From Nitrospira sp. (GTDB taxonomy: Bacteria; Nitrospirota; Nitrospiria; Nitrospirales; Nitrospiraceae): a stretch of 36,867 bases of DNA. The DNA is taken from assembly GCA_029879905.1 (NCBI GenBank), contig JAOUPN010000007.1, forward strand, positions 1 through 36,867, in the 5' to 3' direction. Of the stretch, positions 1-7,893 are shown piece after piece. Below the pieces are notes generated by a model. The model worked only from the letters and a program-made list of their open reading frames with translations, did not search any database and had not been told where the DNA came from. The position numbers were made by a program, and so were the translations under genes. The stretch's first letter is position 1. Each line of letters begins with the position of its first letter.

Positions 1-885
1 TTTGAGCGGCTCAGGCTGCGGAAGACTGTGGCCCATGGAGGCATACGCGGCTTCCCAGCGACGCTTGAATTCCTCAAACCCCAGCTTCTCGATGACGAAT
101 TTCATCCGGGCTTTATTGCGATTTTTCCTGTTCCCCAATGTATCGAATACTTTGATGACGGCTTCGATGCTGGGGATCAATTCATCCATCGGCGTAAAAT
201 CACGCAGCAATTGCGCCATCCTCGGTAACGACCCCAGCCCCCCACCGGCAATCATCCGAAAGCCGATCTCACCATCGGCACGCTTGACCGCCAGCAAACC
301 GATATCGTGAATGGGAGTCAGCGCACAATCATGAGCGCAGCCCGAAAAGGCGATTTTGAATTTTCGTGGCATGCTCTGATTGAGCGGATTGCGCAAGAGA
401 TGATAGGCCACGGTTTTGGCATAGGGCGTCACATCAAACACTTCTCCACGGCAGACCCCGGCCAAATGGCATGCGGTCACGTTCCTCACGGTATTGGCGC
501 AGGCCTCTCTCGTGGTCAGTCCCACTTCCGCCAATCCACGCATGATCGTCGGCACATCCTTGAGCTCGACGAAGTGCAATTGAATATCTTGGCGAGTCGT
601 GACGTGCCCCACGCCGGTGGCATATCGATCGGCTAACTCGGCGACACGTCGCACTTGATTGGCGGAAAGTCCGCCAAAGGGGACCTTGATCCGCACCATC
701 TGCACGCCTGGCTGCCGCTGTCCATAGATCCCAAACTGGAGACGAAACGGTTTAAACAGATCGGTAGAAACATCCCCTCCCAAACAACGCATGGCCTCGG
801 TTTCAAAGGTATCGATTTCTTCCGCAATGGCCGGCGGAATGGGAGCTGTCTTGACCTCTATCGTTTTGAGCGGTTGGGGAGTCAT
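1..885 (-). CDS. Nitrite/sulfite reductase (siroheme/4Fe-4S hemoprotein family), 3' part beyond the left edge
   Basis: Open minus-strand frame from ATG at 885 to the window edge (MTPQPLKTIEVKTAPIPPAIAEEIDTFETEAMRCLGGDVSTDLFKPFRLQFGIYGQRQPGVQMVRIKVPFGGLS...). It has a CX5C (CHLAGVC) ... CX3C (CAHDC) siroheme/Fe-S signature and AGGAG upstream of the start. Absent from the ORF track because it has no stop inside the window. Confidence 0.9.
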   Translation of the reverse strand, partial: MTPQPLKTIEVKTAPIPPAIAEEIDTFETEAMRCLGGDVSTDLFKPFRLQFGIYGQRQPGVQMVRIKVPFGGLSANQVRRVAELADRYATGVGHVTTRQDIQLHFVELKDVPTIMRGLAEVGLTTREACANTVRNVTACHLAGVCRGEVFDVTPYAKTVAYHLLRNPLNQSMPRKFKIAFSGCAHDCALTPIHDIGLLAVKRADGEIGFRMIAGGGLGSLPRMAQLLRDFTPMDELIPSIEAVIKVFDTLGNRKNRNKARMKFVIEKLGFEEFKRRWEAAYASMGHSLPQPEPLK

Positions 886-956
886 GGGTGCATCTCCTCT
901 TGCGACTATTCGCGTCGGACAGACGTATCTCTGTCATGAAACAACAATGAGACTGC

Positions 957-1403
957 TCAGATGTGATACATGAGATTATGCCGATCGTCGATCTCCCGCT
1001 GACGATCTACCAACTCATCAATCGTGATCTTTTGTAATACGTCGTGTTCGGCTTGCGCGACTTGGTTCCAGACATGCCCGAGCAACTGGTCCTGCTTAGG
1101 TTGATGCCCGGCACTTCGCGAATCATGGATGACTCGGTGGAAGACCGGACCTTCAAGAACCTCAAGCACATCAGCGACAGACAGCGTCGATGGTTCTCTG
1201 AGCAATCTGTACCCGCCCTGTGCGCCTCGAAGGCTATCGATAATTCCTGCTCGTTTCATTGCATGGAGGACTTGCTCGAGGAATTTGATCGGTATCGCTT
1301 GGCGCCGCGCAATGGCGCGTGCTTGAACGGGAGCCTCCTTCGCATTCATCGCGAGGTCAATTACCGCCATAATTCCATAGGTGGAGCGACGAGACACCTT
1401 CAT
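957..1403 (-). CDS. Rrf2-family transcriptional regulator without cysteines
   Basis: MKVSRRSTYGIMAVIDLAMN... is a typical Rrf2 winged-helix N-terminus, with RGAQGGYRL wing. No Cys residue in the ORF. Confidence 0.9.
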   Translation of the reverse strand: MKVSRRSTYGIMAVIDLAMNAKEAPVQARAIARRQAIPIKFLEQVLHAMKRAGIIDSLRGAQGGYRLLREPSTLSVADVLEVLEGPVFHRVIHDSRSAGHQPKQDQLLGHVWNQVAQAEHDVLQKITIDELVDRQREIDDRHNLMYHI

Positions 1404-1411
1404 TCTTGAGT

Positions 1412-1463
1412 ATTCCCGTAGGAATTATGGAATTATATACCCATTTGCTTCGCTGGCTGTCAA
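1412..1463 (-). promoter_or_regulatory. Promoter of the Rrf2-reductase operon with overlapping operator-like dyad
   Basis: Minus strand TTGACA (1463-1458), TATATA (1439-1434) / TATAAT (1437-1432), followed by the perfect dyad ATTCC-CGTA-GGAAT (1412-1425). Confidence 0.6.
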
Positions 1464-1823
1464 GCTCTCACAGACTGTCCCACGGCATTCTTGAGAAAGA
1501 GGCTCCCAACAATTCGCGGCCCGCCCTCCTGCGCTCAACCGATATATACTCATAACCCTTTACGCAGTCGTCTATTCACCACATATCTCAATCCTGTGGC
1601 ATGAACTTCTCTCCTAGGATATTGCCACTCCCAAGTTACCCACCAGGTCTCCTTACTTAATCCGAACGTGTCGCCTTCCACACACTTCCAACATGAGAAA
1701 CATGATAGACGGAACCCTTTTTAGCCCCCCCTGCTCAACCTATTACATGGGCTGCGATCACCGCCACGCAAGGGCAATTGGCTCAATAGAGAATCGTACG
1801 GCGGCTCAGCGCACAAAAAGGAT

Positions 1824-1852
1824 TTGACATCGTCGGATCCCTGGGCAATAAT
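1824..1852 (+). promoter_or_regulatory. Sigma70-like promoter of the Fis-type gene
   Basis: TTGACA (1824-1829), 17 bp spacer, AATAAT (1847-1852), 30 bp upstream of the ATG at 1882. Confidence 0.6.
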
Positions 1853-1881
1853 CCGCCCGCTTTTCTTCTTGTGGTACCTTC

Positions 1882-2475
1882 ATGGCAGTACCGTCACCCG
1901 TATTAACAGTTCTCTTACTGACCGCAGACACAGACGTGCAGGCTCAGTTCAAACAGGCGCTAAAGGACGCATCCCTTACCATAGTCCGCGACTCGGCCGC
2001 ATTCCAGAAAGAAACCGCCAAACATCATTTTGATGCCGTGGTCATGGAATCGCGTGGGACAGCAGAGAAATCTTTGTTGCTTCCGGCCCATGTCGATCCG
2101 TCCAACACCTTGATCATTACCGGTTCCCGAGCCGTATTGAAGAAAGCCGCAAAAACCATTCACCTCCTGAATCCCTCTGCAGGACACCCGTCCCACCAAG
2201 GGAAAAACCGTGACACTTCGATTGAAAGTTACCTTGAAACAAAGATGGGGGACTTCGTGCGGGGCATGAGAAACGGATCGGCAAAAAACCTGCATCCGAT
2301 TTTGATTTCTGCCGTTGAGCGCCCCTTAATTGCATCCGTACTCCAAGAAACGAAAGGGAATCAGATTCAGGCAGCCGGTCTTCTTGGGCTTAATCGCAAC
2401 ACATTGCGCAAAAAAATCACCGAATTGCATATTCCCGTCAAACGCAGCAAAAACAAATCGCGGCCGGCGGCGTAA
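1882..2475 (+). CDS. Degenerate receiver-like domain fused to Fis-type HTH regulator
   Basis: C-terminal LHPILISAVERPLIASVLQETKGNQIQAAGLLGLNRNTLRKKITELHI matches the Fis/NtrC C-terminal HTH. The N-terminus resembles a response-regulator receiver fold. Confidence 0.8.
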   Translation: MAVPSPVLTVLLLTADTDVQAQFKQALKDASLTIVRDSAAFQKETAKHHFDAVVMESRGTAEKSLLLPAHVDPSNTLIITGSRAVLKKAAKTIHLLNPSAGHPSHQGKNRDTSIESYLETKMGDFVRGMRNGSAKNLHPILISAVERPLIASVLQETKGNQIQAAGLLGLNRNTLRKKITELHIPVKRSKNKSRPAA

Positions 2476-2558
2476 TACACTATTCGCTTGAGAGCCTATT
2501 CACTGCAAATTTCACCACGAAGATCGATCACTTCACGTGCACATAAGGAGGAGACTCG

Positions 2559-2831
2559 ATGACAAAAGAAGAACTCATCGCAAAAATGGCCGCATCCGCC
2601 GGAATCACGAAAGTCGCAGCAGGAACAGCACTTGAGGCTTTCACCGGAGCAGTGACGTCTTCCTTAAAAAAGGGTAAGCGCGTGTCACTCGTCAATTTCG
2701 GGACATTTACGATCTCCAAACGGAAAGCACGAATGGGCAGGAATCCCCGAACCGGAGAAACCCTGCGTATTCCGGCGACGAAAGTGCCGAAGTTTTCCGC
2801 AGGGAAAGAGTTGAAGTCGGCCGTGAAGTAA
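2559..2831 (+). CDS. HU-family DNA-binding protein
   Basis: MTKEELIAKMAASAGITKVAAGTALEAFTGAVTSSLKKGKRVSLVNFGTFTISKRKARMGRNPRTGETLRIPATKVPKFSAGKELKSAVK; canonical HU signature; AGGAGGAG upstream. Confidence 0.95.
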   Translation: MTKEELIAKMAASAGITKVAAGTALEAFTGAVTSSLKKGKRVSLVNFGTFTISKRKARMGRNPRTGETLRIPATKVPKFSAGKELKSAVK

Positions 2832-2881
2832 CCTGCCCGCACTCGGCTACCGGCCAAGAGAAGGAGTCTTCTACTCGCCAC

Positions 2882-2909
2882 AAAGGGGGCTTTCTCCCTC
2901 TTTGCTTTT
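2882..2909 (+). terminator. Rho-independent terminator after the HU gene
   Basis: AAAGGGGG-CTTTCT-CCCTCTTT hairpin followed by GCTTTT. Confidence 0.55.
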
Positions 2910-2910
2910 C

Positions 2911-2937
2911 TTGACACGCCAGGCAGGCCTATATTAG
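2911..2937 (+). promoter_or_regulatory. Promoter of tRNA-Val
   Basis: TTGACA (2911-2916) with a TATTAG/TATATT -10-like element near 2930-2937, just upstream of the tRNA. Confidence 0.5.
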
Positions 2938-2955
2938 CATGTCCGGTCGGACGAT

Positions 2956-3030
2956 AGGCGCGTAGCTCAGGGGGAGAGCGCTACCTTGACACGGTAGAGG
3001 TCGACGGTTCAAGACCGTCCGCGCCTACCA
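2956..3030 (+). tRNA. tRNA-Val(GAC), CCA encoded
   Basis: Acceptor stem AGGCGCG (2956-2962) pairs with CGCGCCT (3020-3026). Anticodon arm CTACC-TTGACAC-GGTAG, T arm GACGG-TTCAAGA-CCGTC, A discriminator then CCA. Confidence 0.95.
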
Positions 3031-3037
3031 TTTTGCC

Positions 3038-3073
3038 AAGGCATCCCATCGCCTCTCAGAGGCGGGGTGCCTT
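3038..3073 (+). terminator. Terminator/attenuator-like hairpin between tRNA-Val and thrS
   Basis: AAGGCATCCC-at-CGCCTC-t-c-a-GAGGCG-GGGTGCCTTT: long imperfect stem followed by a short T-rich stretch. Confidence 0.6.
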
Positions 3074-3110
3074 TATTGTTTGTGCTCGTGACCCAATTAC
3101 GACAACCGCA

Positions 3111-5030
3111 ATGAATATTGACGTCAAAAACGGTCCTAGCGGAGAGGTCCAGCCTGGCCAGACGGTAGGAGCCGCGCTGTCTGCCTTGGGCATTCCTCTC
3201 AACCCCGACCTGTTGGCGGCCAGAGTCAACGGCGCCGTTGTCGACCTATCCTACCCTCTGGCGGAAGATGCCACCATCGAGCCGCTCAGGTTCGACAGTC
3301 AAGAGGGTCGTGAAGTGTACCGGCACAGCAGCACACACATCATGGCACAGGCCGTGAAGGAACTGTTCCCGACGGCACAATTGACGATCGGACCGGCACT
3401 GGAAGACAGCTTCTACTATGATTTCGCTTACGACAGACCCTTCACACCGGAAGACCTCGAAAAGATCGAAGAACGAGCCCGTGACATTGCCAAACGTAAG
3501 CTTCCCATCACGAGACAGGAATTTTCCAAACAAGAAGCAATCGAATTCTTCAAAGCACGCGGAGAACAGTACAAAGTCGAATTGATCGAGGGGTTTCCGG
3601 AGAACGAGCCGATTTCTGCCTATACGCAAGGAGACTTCATCGACCTCTGTCGCGGTCCGCATTTGCCTTCGACCGGCCATGTCGGCGCATTCAAGCTCCT
3701 CTCAACCGGAGGGGCCTATTGGCGCGGAGACGAGCGCAACCCCATGTTGCAGCGCATTTACGGCACCTCGTTCCCGACCAAAGCGGAGCTGGACGCGCAT
3801 CTGGCCCGCCTGGAAGAAATCAAGCGGCGTGACCACAGAAAAGTGGGGAAAGATCTGGACTTGATTTCCGTCCAAGATGAGATCGGTCCAGGCTTGGTAC
3901 TCTGGCATCCCAAAGGCGCGGCAATCCGACTCCTCATCGAAAACTTCTGGCGCGACCAACATATCAAGGGCGGCTATGAGTTGGTCTACTCTCCTCATGT
4001 TGCACGTCTGGATCTGTGGAAAACCAGCGGACATGTCGATTACTATCAAGATAATATGTTCGCCGCAATGAAGCTGGAAGGGAGCGAGTATCAGCTCAAG
4101 CCCATGAACTGCCCCTACCACATCATGATCTACAAGTCCCATCTCCGCAGCTATCGGGACCTTCCCATCCGCTACGGCGAACTGGGAACCGTGTATCGCT
4201 ATGAACGGACCGGCGTCCTGCACGGATTATTGCGTGTGCGAGGATTCACTCAAGACGACGCTCACATATTCTGTCGCCCCGATCAGATTGAGTCGGAAGT
4301 CAGCCGGGTCCTGGATTTTACGTTTTTCATCCTGCAGACATTCGGGTTCAGCGAATTTGAGGTATTTCTCTCGACCAGACCGGATGAATCGGTCGGCGCT
4401 GAGGAACACTGGATCCTGGCCACGACCGCGCTGGAAGCCGCGATCAAGAGCAGGAATATCCCCTATCGCCTTGACCCCGGAGGAGGAGCCTTCTACGGCC
4501 CCAAAATCGACATCAAGATCAAGGACGCATTGGGCCGCTCCTGGCAATGCTCTACCGTCCAAGTTGATTTTAATAACCCGGAACGGTTTAAACTCAGCTA
4601 CATCGGCGAGGACGGCAAAGCCCATCAGCCCATCATGATCCATCGAGCCTTGATGGGTTCAATCGAACGGTTTTTCGGAATTTTGATCGAACATTACGGG
4701 GGATCATTCCCCCCATGGCTGGCACCGGTTCAAGCCACGGTGATGAATATCACGGACAGCCAACGGGACTATGCGGACTCAGTGGCCACGACCCTAAAAA
4801 CCGCAGGGTTTCGAGTCGAAACCGACATCCGGAATGAAAAAATCGGATTTAAAATCCGCGAAGCGGAAAAGGCAAAAGTCCCGTTCATGTTGGTGGCAGG
4901 AGGACGCGAGGTGCAAGAGGGCACCGTCTCGGTCAGAGGCCGAAGCGGCGCAAATCTTGGCAGCATGACGGTCGCACGCTTTACCGAACTCTTGCGTACC
5001 GAGACCACGCATATCCGGCAAGAACTGTAA
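3111..5030 (+). CDS. thrS: Threonine--tRNA ligase
   Basis: TGS domain, HSSTHIMAQAV, GGAYWRGDERNPMLQRIYGTSF, MNCPYHI and GLLRVRGFTQDDAHIFCR motifs. ATG at 3111 gives 639 aa and a TGS start; the track start at 3033 is TTG inside the upstream hairpin. Confidence 0.97.
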   Translation: MNIDVKNGPSGEVQPGQTVGAALSALGIPLNPDLLAARVNGAVVDLSYPLAEDATIEPLRFDSQEGREVYRHSSTHIMAQAVKELFPTAQLTIGPALEDSFYYDFAYDRPFTPEDLEKIEERARDIAKRKLPITRQEFSKQEAIEFFKARGEQYKVELIEGFPENEPISAYTQGDFIDLCRGPHLPSTGHVGAFKLLSTGGAYWRGDERNPMLQRIYGTSFPTKAELDAHLARLEEIKRRDHRKVGKDLDLISVQDEIGPGLVLWHPKGAAIRLLIENFWRDQHIKGGYELVYSPHVARLDLWKTSGHVDYYQDNMFAAMKLEGSEYQLKPMNCPYHIMIYKSHLRSYRDLPIRYGELGTVYRYERTGVLHGLLRVRGFTQDDAHIFCRPDQIESEVSRVLDFTFFILQTFGFSEFEVFLSTRPDESVGAEEHWILATTALEAAIKSRNIPYRLDPGGGAFYGPKIDIKIKDALGRSWQCSTVQVDFNNPERFKLSYIGEDGKAHQPIMIHRALMGSIERFFGILIEHYGGSFPPWLAPVQATVMNITDSQRDYADSVATTLKTAGFRVETDIRNEKIGFKIREAEKAKVPFMLVAGGREVQEGTVSVRGRSGANLGSMTVARFTELLRTETTHIRQEL

Positions 5031-5052
5031 CCTATACACGAGGAGGTGGCTT

Positions 5053-5562
5053 ATCGTTCCGAAACTGCGCGTGAATCGTGAAATCCGGGTCCGAGAAATA
5101 CGGGTGATCGGTCCAGAGGGAGAACAGCTAGGAATTCTCCCGACGCCGGAGGCCTTTCGTCAAGCCCAAGAAAACGGCTATGACTTGGTCGAGGTGGCCC
5201 CGACCTCTGTACCTCCGGTCTGTCGGATTATGGACTACGGCAAATATAAATATGAGCTCAGCAAGAAAGACCATCAGAGTCGGCGCCATCAAAAGTCCAC
5301 GCAGGTAAAGGAAATCAAGCTGCGTCCGCGCACGGATAAGCACGACTTGGAAATCAAGGTTCGGCAAATGAAGACCTTCCTCGAGGAAGGGAACAAGACT
5401 AAGGTGACCCTCACATTCCGAGGTCGTGAAATGGCCAACCAGGAGATGGGTCGCAACGTGATGAACTCGGTGATCGAACAGCTGGCTCAGTGCGGCACAA
5501 TCGAGTATGCTCCTCGCATGGAGGGACGGAATTTGATCATGATCGTGGCACCGAAGAATTGA
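5053..5562 (+). CDS. infC: Translation initiation factor IF-3, proposed ATC start
   Basis: (M)VPKLRVNREIRVREIRVIGPEGEQLGILPTPEAFRQAQENGYDLVEVAPTSVPPVCRIMDYGKYKYE is canonical IF-3. AGGAGG at 5041-5046 lies 6 nt before ATC 5053; the track start GTG 5071 falls inside the conserved RVNxEIR segment. Confidence 0.93.
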   Translation: MVPKLRVNREIRVREIRVIGPEGEQLGILPTPEAFRQAQENGYDLVEVAPTSVPPVCRIMDYGKYKYELSKKDHQSRRHQKSTQVKEIKLRPRTDKHDLEIKVRQMKTFLEEGNKTKVTLTFRGREMANQEMGRNVMNSVIEQLAQCGTIEYAPRMEGRNLIMIVAPKN

Positions 5563-5606
5563 CAGACACCTGATACAATTCGACTCATAAAAGGAACCGA
5601 CGCGCT

Positions 5607-5801
5607 ATGAAGATGAAAACGCATAAAGGCACCAGTAAACGATTCGCCAAAACCGGCAGCGGGAAGATCGTCAGGCGAAAGGCCGGCAAACGTCATTTAC
5701 TGTCCCATAAGGCACGCGACCGCAAACGCCGCTTGAGCGGTACCACCGTCGTAGATGCCACTGCTACCACAGCCTTGAATCGGCTGCTTCCGCATTCGTG
5801 A
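5607..5801 (+). CDS. rpmI: 50S ribosomal protein L35
   Basis: [44 protein letters not shown]; follows infC and precedes rplT. Confidence 0.97.
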   Translation: MKMKTHKGTSKRFAKTGSGKIVRRKAGKRHLLSHKARDRKRRLSGTTVVDATATTALNRLLPHS

Positions 5802-5843
5802 TGTAAGACGGAGAGTTTTTCGCACGCAAAAGGAGTATGGATC

Positions 5844-6209
5844 ATGCCTCGAGCAAAAGGTGGGCCGAAAACACGACATCGAAGAAACAAACGGCTGAAG
5901 TTAGCCAAAGGGCAATATGGCGCAAAGAGTCGGCTGTTCCGGTCAGCGACGGAGAGCGTTGATAAGGGATTGACCTATGCCTACGCGGGCCGTAAGGATC
6001 GAAAGGGCGATTTTCGTCGTCTCTGGATCGCACGTATCAGCGCAGCGGTACGGAACCACGGGCTGACGTACGGCCGCTTCATCAATGCCCTCAAGAAAGC
6101 GAACGTGCTGTTGGATCGCAAAGTCCTGTCCGACATGGCGATCAAAGATGCAGCCGGCTTTGAGAAGCTGATCGATCTGGCCAGACAACATCTGCCGGCC
6201 GCGGCCTAG
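5844..6209 (+). CDS. rplT: 50S ribosomal protein L20
   Basis: MPRAKGGPKTRHRRNKRLKLAKGQYGAKSRLFRSATESVDKGLTYAYAGRKDRKGDFRRLWIARI; canonical L20. Confidence 0.98.
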   Translation: MPRAKGGPKTRHRRNKRLKLAKGQYGAKSRLFRSATESVDKGLTYAYAGRKDRKGDFRRLWIARISAAVRNHGLTYGRFINALKKANVLLDRKVLSDMAIKDAAGFEKLIDLARQHLPAAA

Positions 6210-6238
6210 CCCACATACTCTGCAGGAGACACTCGACA

Positions 6239-6265
6239 CAGGGAGCGACATGATGTTGCTCCCTG
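6239..6265. terminator. Strong hairpin downstream of rplT
   Basis: CAGGGAGCGACA-TGA-TGTTGCTCCCTG: 12-bp stem (one G.T), not followed by a T tract. Confidence 0.45.
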
Positions 6266-6342
6266 CGCCTGTTCGAACTGGCTGTTGCCTGCATCTTGCC
6301 TATTCGGCATGCAGCTATAGCCCTCAGACGGCCATACCGACA

Positions 6343-7191
6343 TCAGCAGCATCGCCACCACGAGACAACCGGCGGAATCCGGCGTGGGCGCACCGTGCTT
6401 CTCACTTCACAGGAATTCTCGAACTGTAAACCGGCCCTTCGGCACCGATCGAATGCGATCATAGCCTCTTCGCAACCTTGATTGACCATCACAAATAATC
6501 CGCCAGGAGACAGGTTCTCCGCAACTCGCCTAAACAGGGTGTGGGGAGACAGCACACGCAACGGCATACGCCAAGCCAATACCGGTGCGGCACTGACAAA
6601 GGGGAACCAGGCAATGATGGTGTCGGCCGAATCCGTGTACTGCGTATAGTCACAAACCTTGAACGAAGTCCTCGGCAAATCCGCCACATAGCCTTGGGCA
6701 TAATCCCATCGACTGTAGCCGTTCGAGTAGATGCGATACCCCTCGACCTCCACACCGGTTAACGATGCCGGAGAGAAAAAAGCATGGAGGGCACGTGCGT
6801 ACCAAAAGTTCGATGCACCGACATCATGCATCACACCACCGACCGGTCGAGGTTTCCCCAAGAAGGTCCAGGCCTGATCAAGGATGTCGAGATAATCATA
6901 ACTCTTGATCGCGGTCATCACTGCGTATTGTTGCTCGAACCGAACGTCGAAACGGCGTTGCAACACCGCAATTCTGGCTAACCGCTTCCCGCGAAACTGG
7001 GTCAAGTGCCCTACCGGCGTTTCGCGATACAGCCCACGAGACCATTTCAGCCCGTCGCTCAGCCGATACCACAAGGCATGATAGCCCGAGCGAAACCGTT
7101 GGGAGAATGAATACCGTGATTGAGGCAACGGAGCATCGAGAGGCAAGACCTCTTTCACGTCGGTCGTCTCGGATAACAGAACCGTGTCCAT
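6343..7191 (-). CDS. Putative Rossmann-fold SAM-dependent methyltransferase-like protein
   Basis: HDVGASNFWYARAL (motif I-like), GVEVEGYR, VAENLSPGGLFVMVNQG. Start set at ATG 7191 (MDTVLLSETTDVKEV) rather than 7236. Confidence 0.6.
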   Translation of the reverse strand: MDTVLLSETTDVKEVLPLDAPLPQSRYSFSQRFRSGYHALWYRLSDGLKWSRGLYRETPVGHLTQFRGKRLARIAVLQRRFDVRFEQQYAVMTAIKSYDYLDILDQAWTFLGKPRPVGGVMHDVGASNFWYARALHAFFSPASLTGVEVEGYRIYSNGYSRWDYAQGYVADLPRTSFKVCDYTQYTDSADTIIAWFPFVSAAPVLAWRMPLRVLSPHTLFRRVAENLSPGGLFVMVNQGCEEAMIAFDRCRRAGLQFENSCEVRSTVRPRRIPPVVSWWRCC

Positions 7192-7424
7192 ATCGTCTTT
7201 TCGGTCAAAATCGTGGCGAGCTGAAGGAGGAAACATGCAGAAAATTCATCATGCGAACGTACCCGGCTTATTCAAATTGTCAGCAGATTTATGGCCAAAG
7301 TTCCGAGCACGGGGATTCACCCAGGCACGGAATTGAAAATCACGATGACGCCGGTCCTGCTGACTCTTGAAGCGAACCAGGACTCTGTTTTCAGCATACC
7401 GCCCGGCACATTCAATGTCTTTGA

Positions 7425-7751
7425 ATGACATGGGGAAAGATGCAATGTGCCGAAAGACTGCGTACCGCTACAGATTCGGTGTTGGCCCTGCTTCAATCCT
7501 TTCACGACGACGTCTGTGCCGACGGATTATTCTCTCATCTCGAACCGGAAGAATTGCAATCGATAGATTATATCGCGCATGCATATCTGACCTGACACGC
7601 GGAGGACTTTCCGCCCAAGCAGGGAGCCCCACGGCCTTCCAGCCTGGGTTTTCTGCGTAGACGGGTGAAGACAGCCGGCACGGCGCAGTTGCCGAAACCC
7701 CATAATATGGCGGATCGGCTGGTCACGCACCTGTTGGCTCCTCATCGTTGA
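7425..7751 (+). pseudogene. Small ORF interrupted by one in-frame TGA
   Basis: ATG 7425 or 7440: ...MQCAERLRTATDSVLALLQSFHDDVCADGLFSHLEPEELQSIDYIAHAYLT*HAEDFPPKQGAPRPSSLGFLRRRVKTAGTAQLPKPHNMADRLVTHLLAPHR*; in-frame TGA at 7593-7595. Confidence 0.35.
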
Positions 7752-7893
7752 TTACTGAGTCGCTCCTGAAGTAGTCTTATCTCCCCTTGTCATTACGTCT
7801 GCATGCCCTCACGTCGACGGTCGCTCGGGCGTCCGTGACGCGAAGGCATAATGACTCCAAGACGACTGCATTACGAAAGGAGTTTGATCGACC

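Noticed and set aside
2-636. Plus-strand ORFs at the left edge (2..310, 307..636)
   Set aside because: Antisense to the truncated siroheme reductase, whose motifs are unmistakable.
1440-1820. Possible ncRNA in the long intergenic gap
   Set aside because: No convincing promoter-terminator pair or stable conserved structure visible by eye.
3033-3110. TTG start of the 665-aa thrS ORF in the track
   Set aside because: Would place the initiation region inside the terminator-like hairpin directly after the tRNA; ATG 3111 gives the standard ThrRS length and TGS start.
7593-7595. TGA as a selenocysteine codon
   Set aside because: No SECIS-like hairpin at the expected distance and no catalytic Cys-like context (YLT-U-HAE); kept only as an interrupted ORF.
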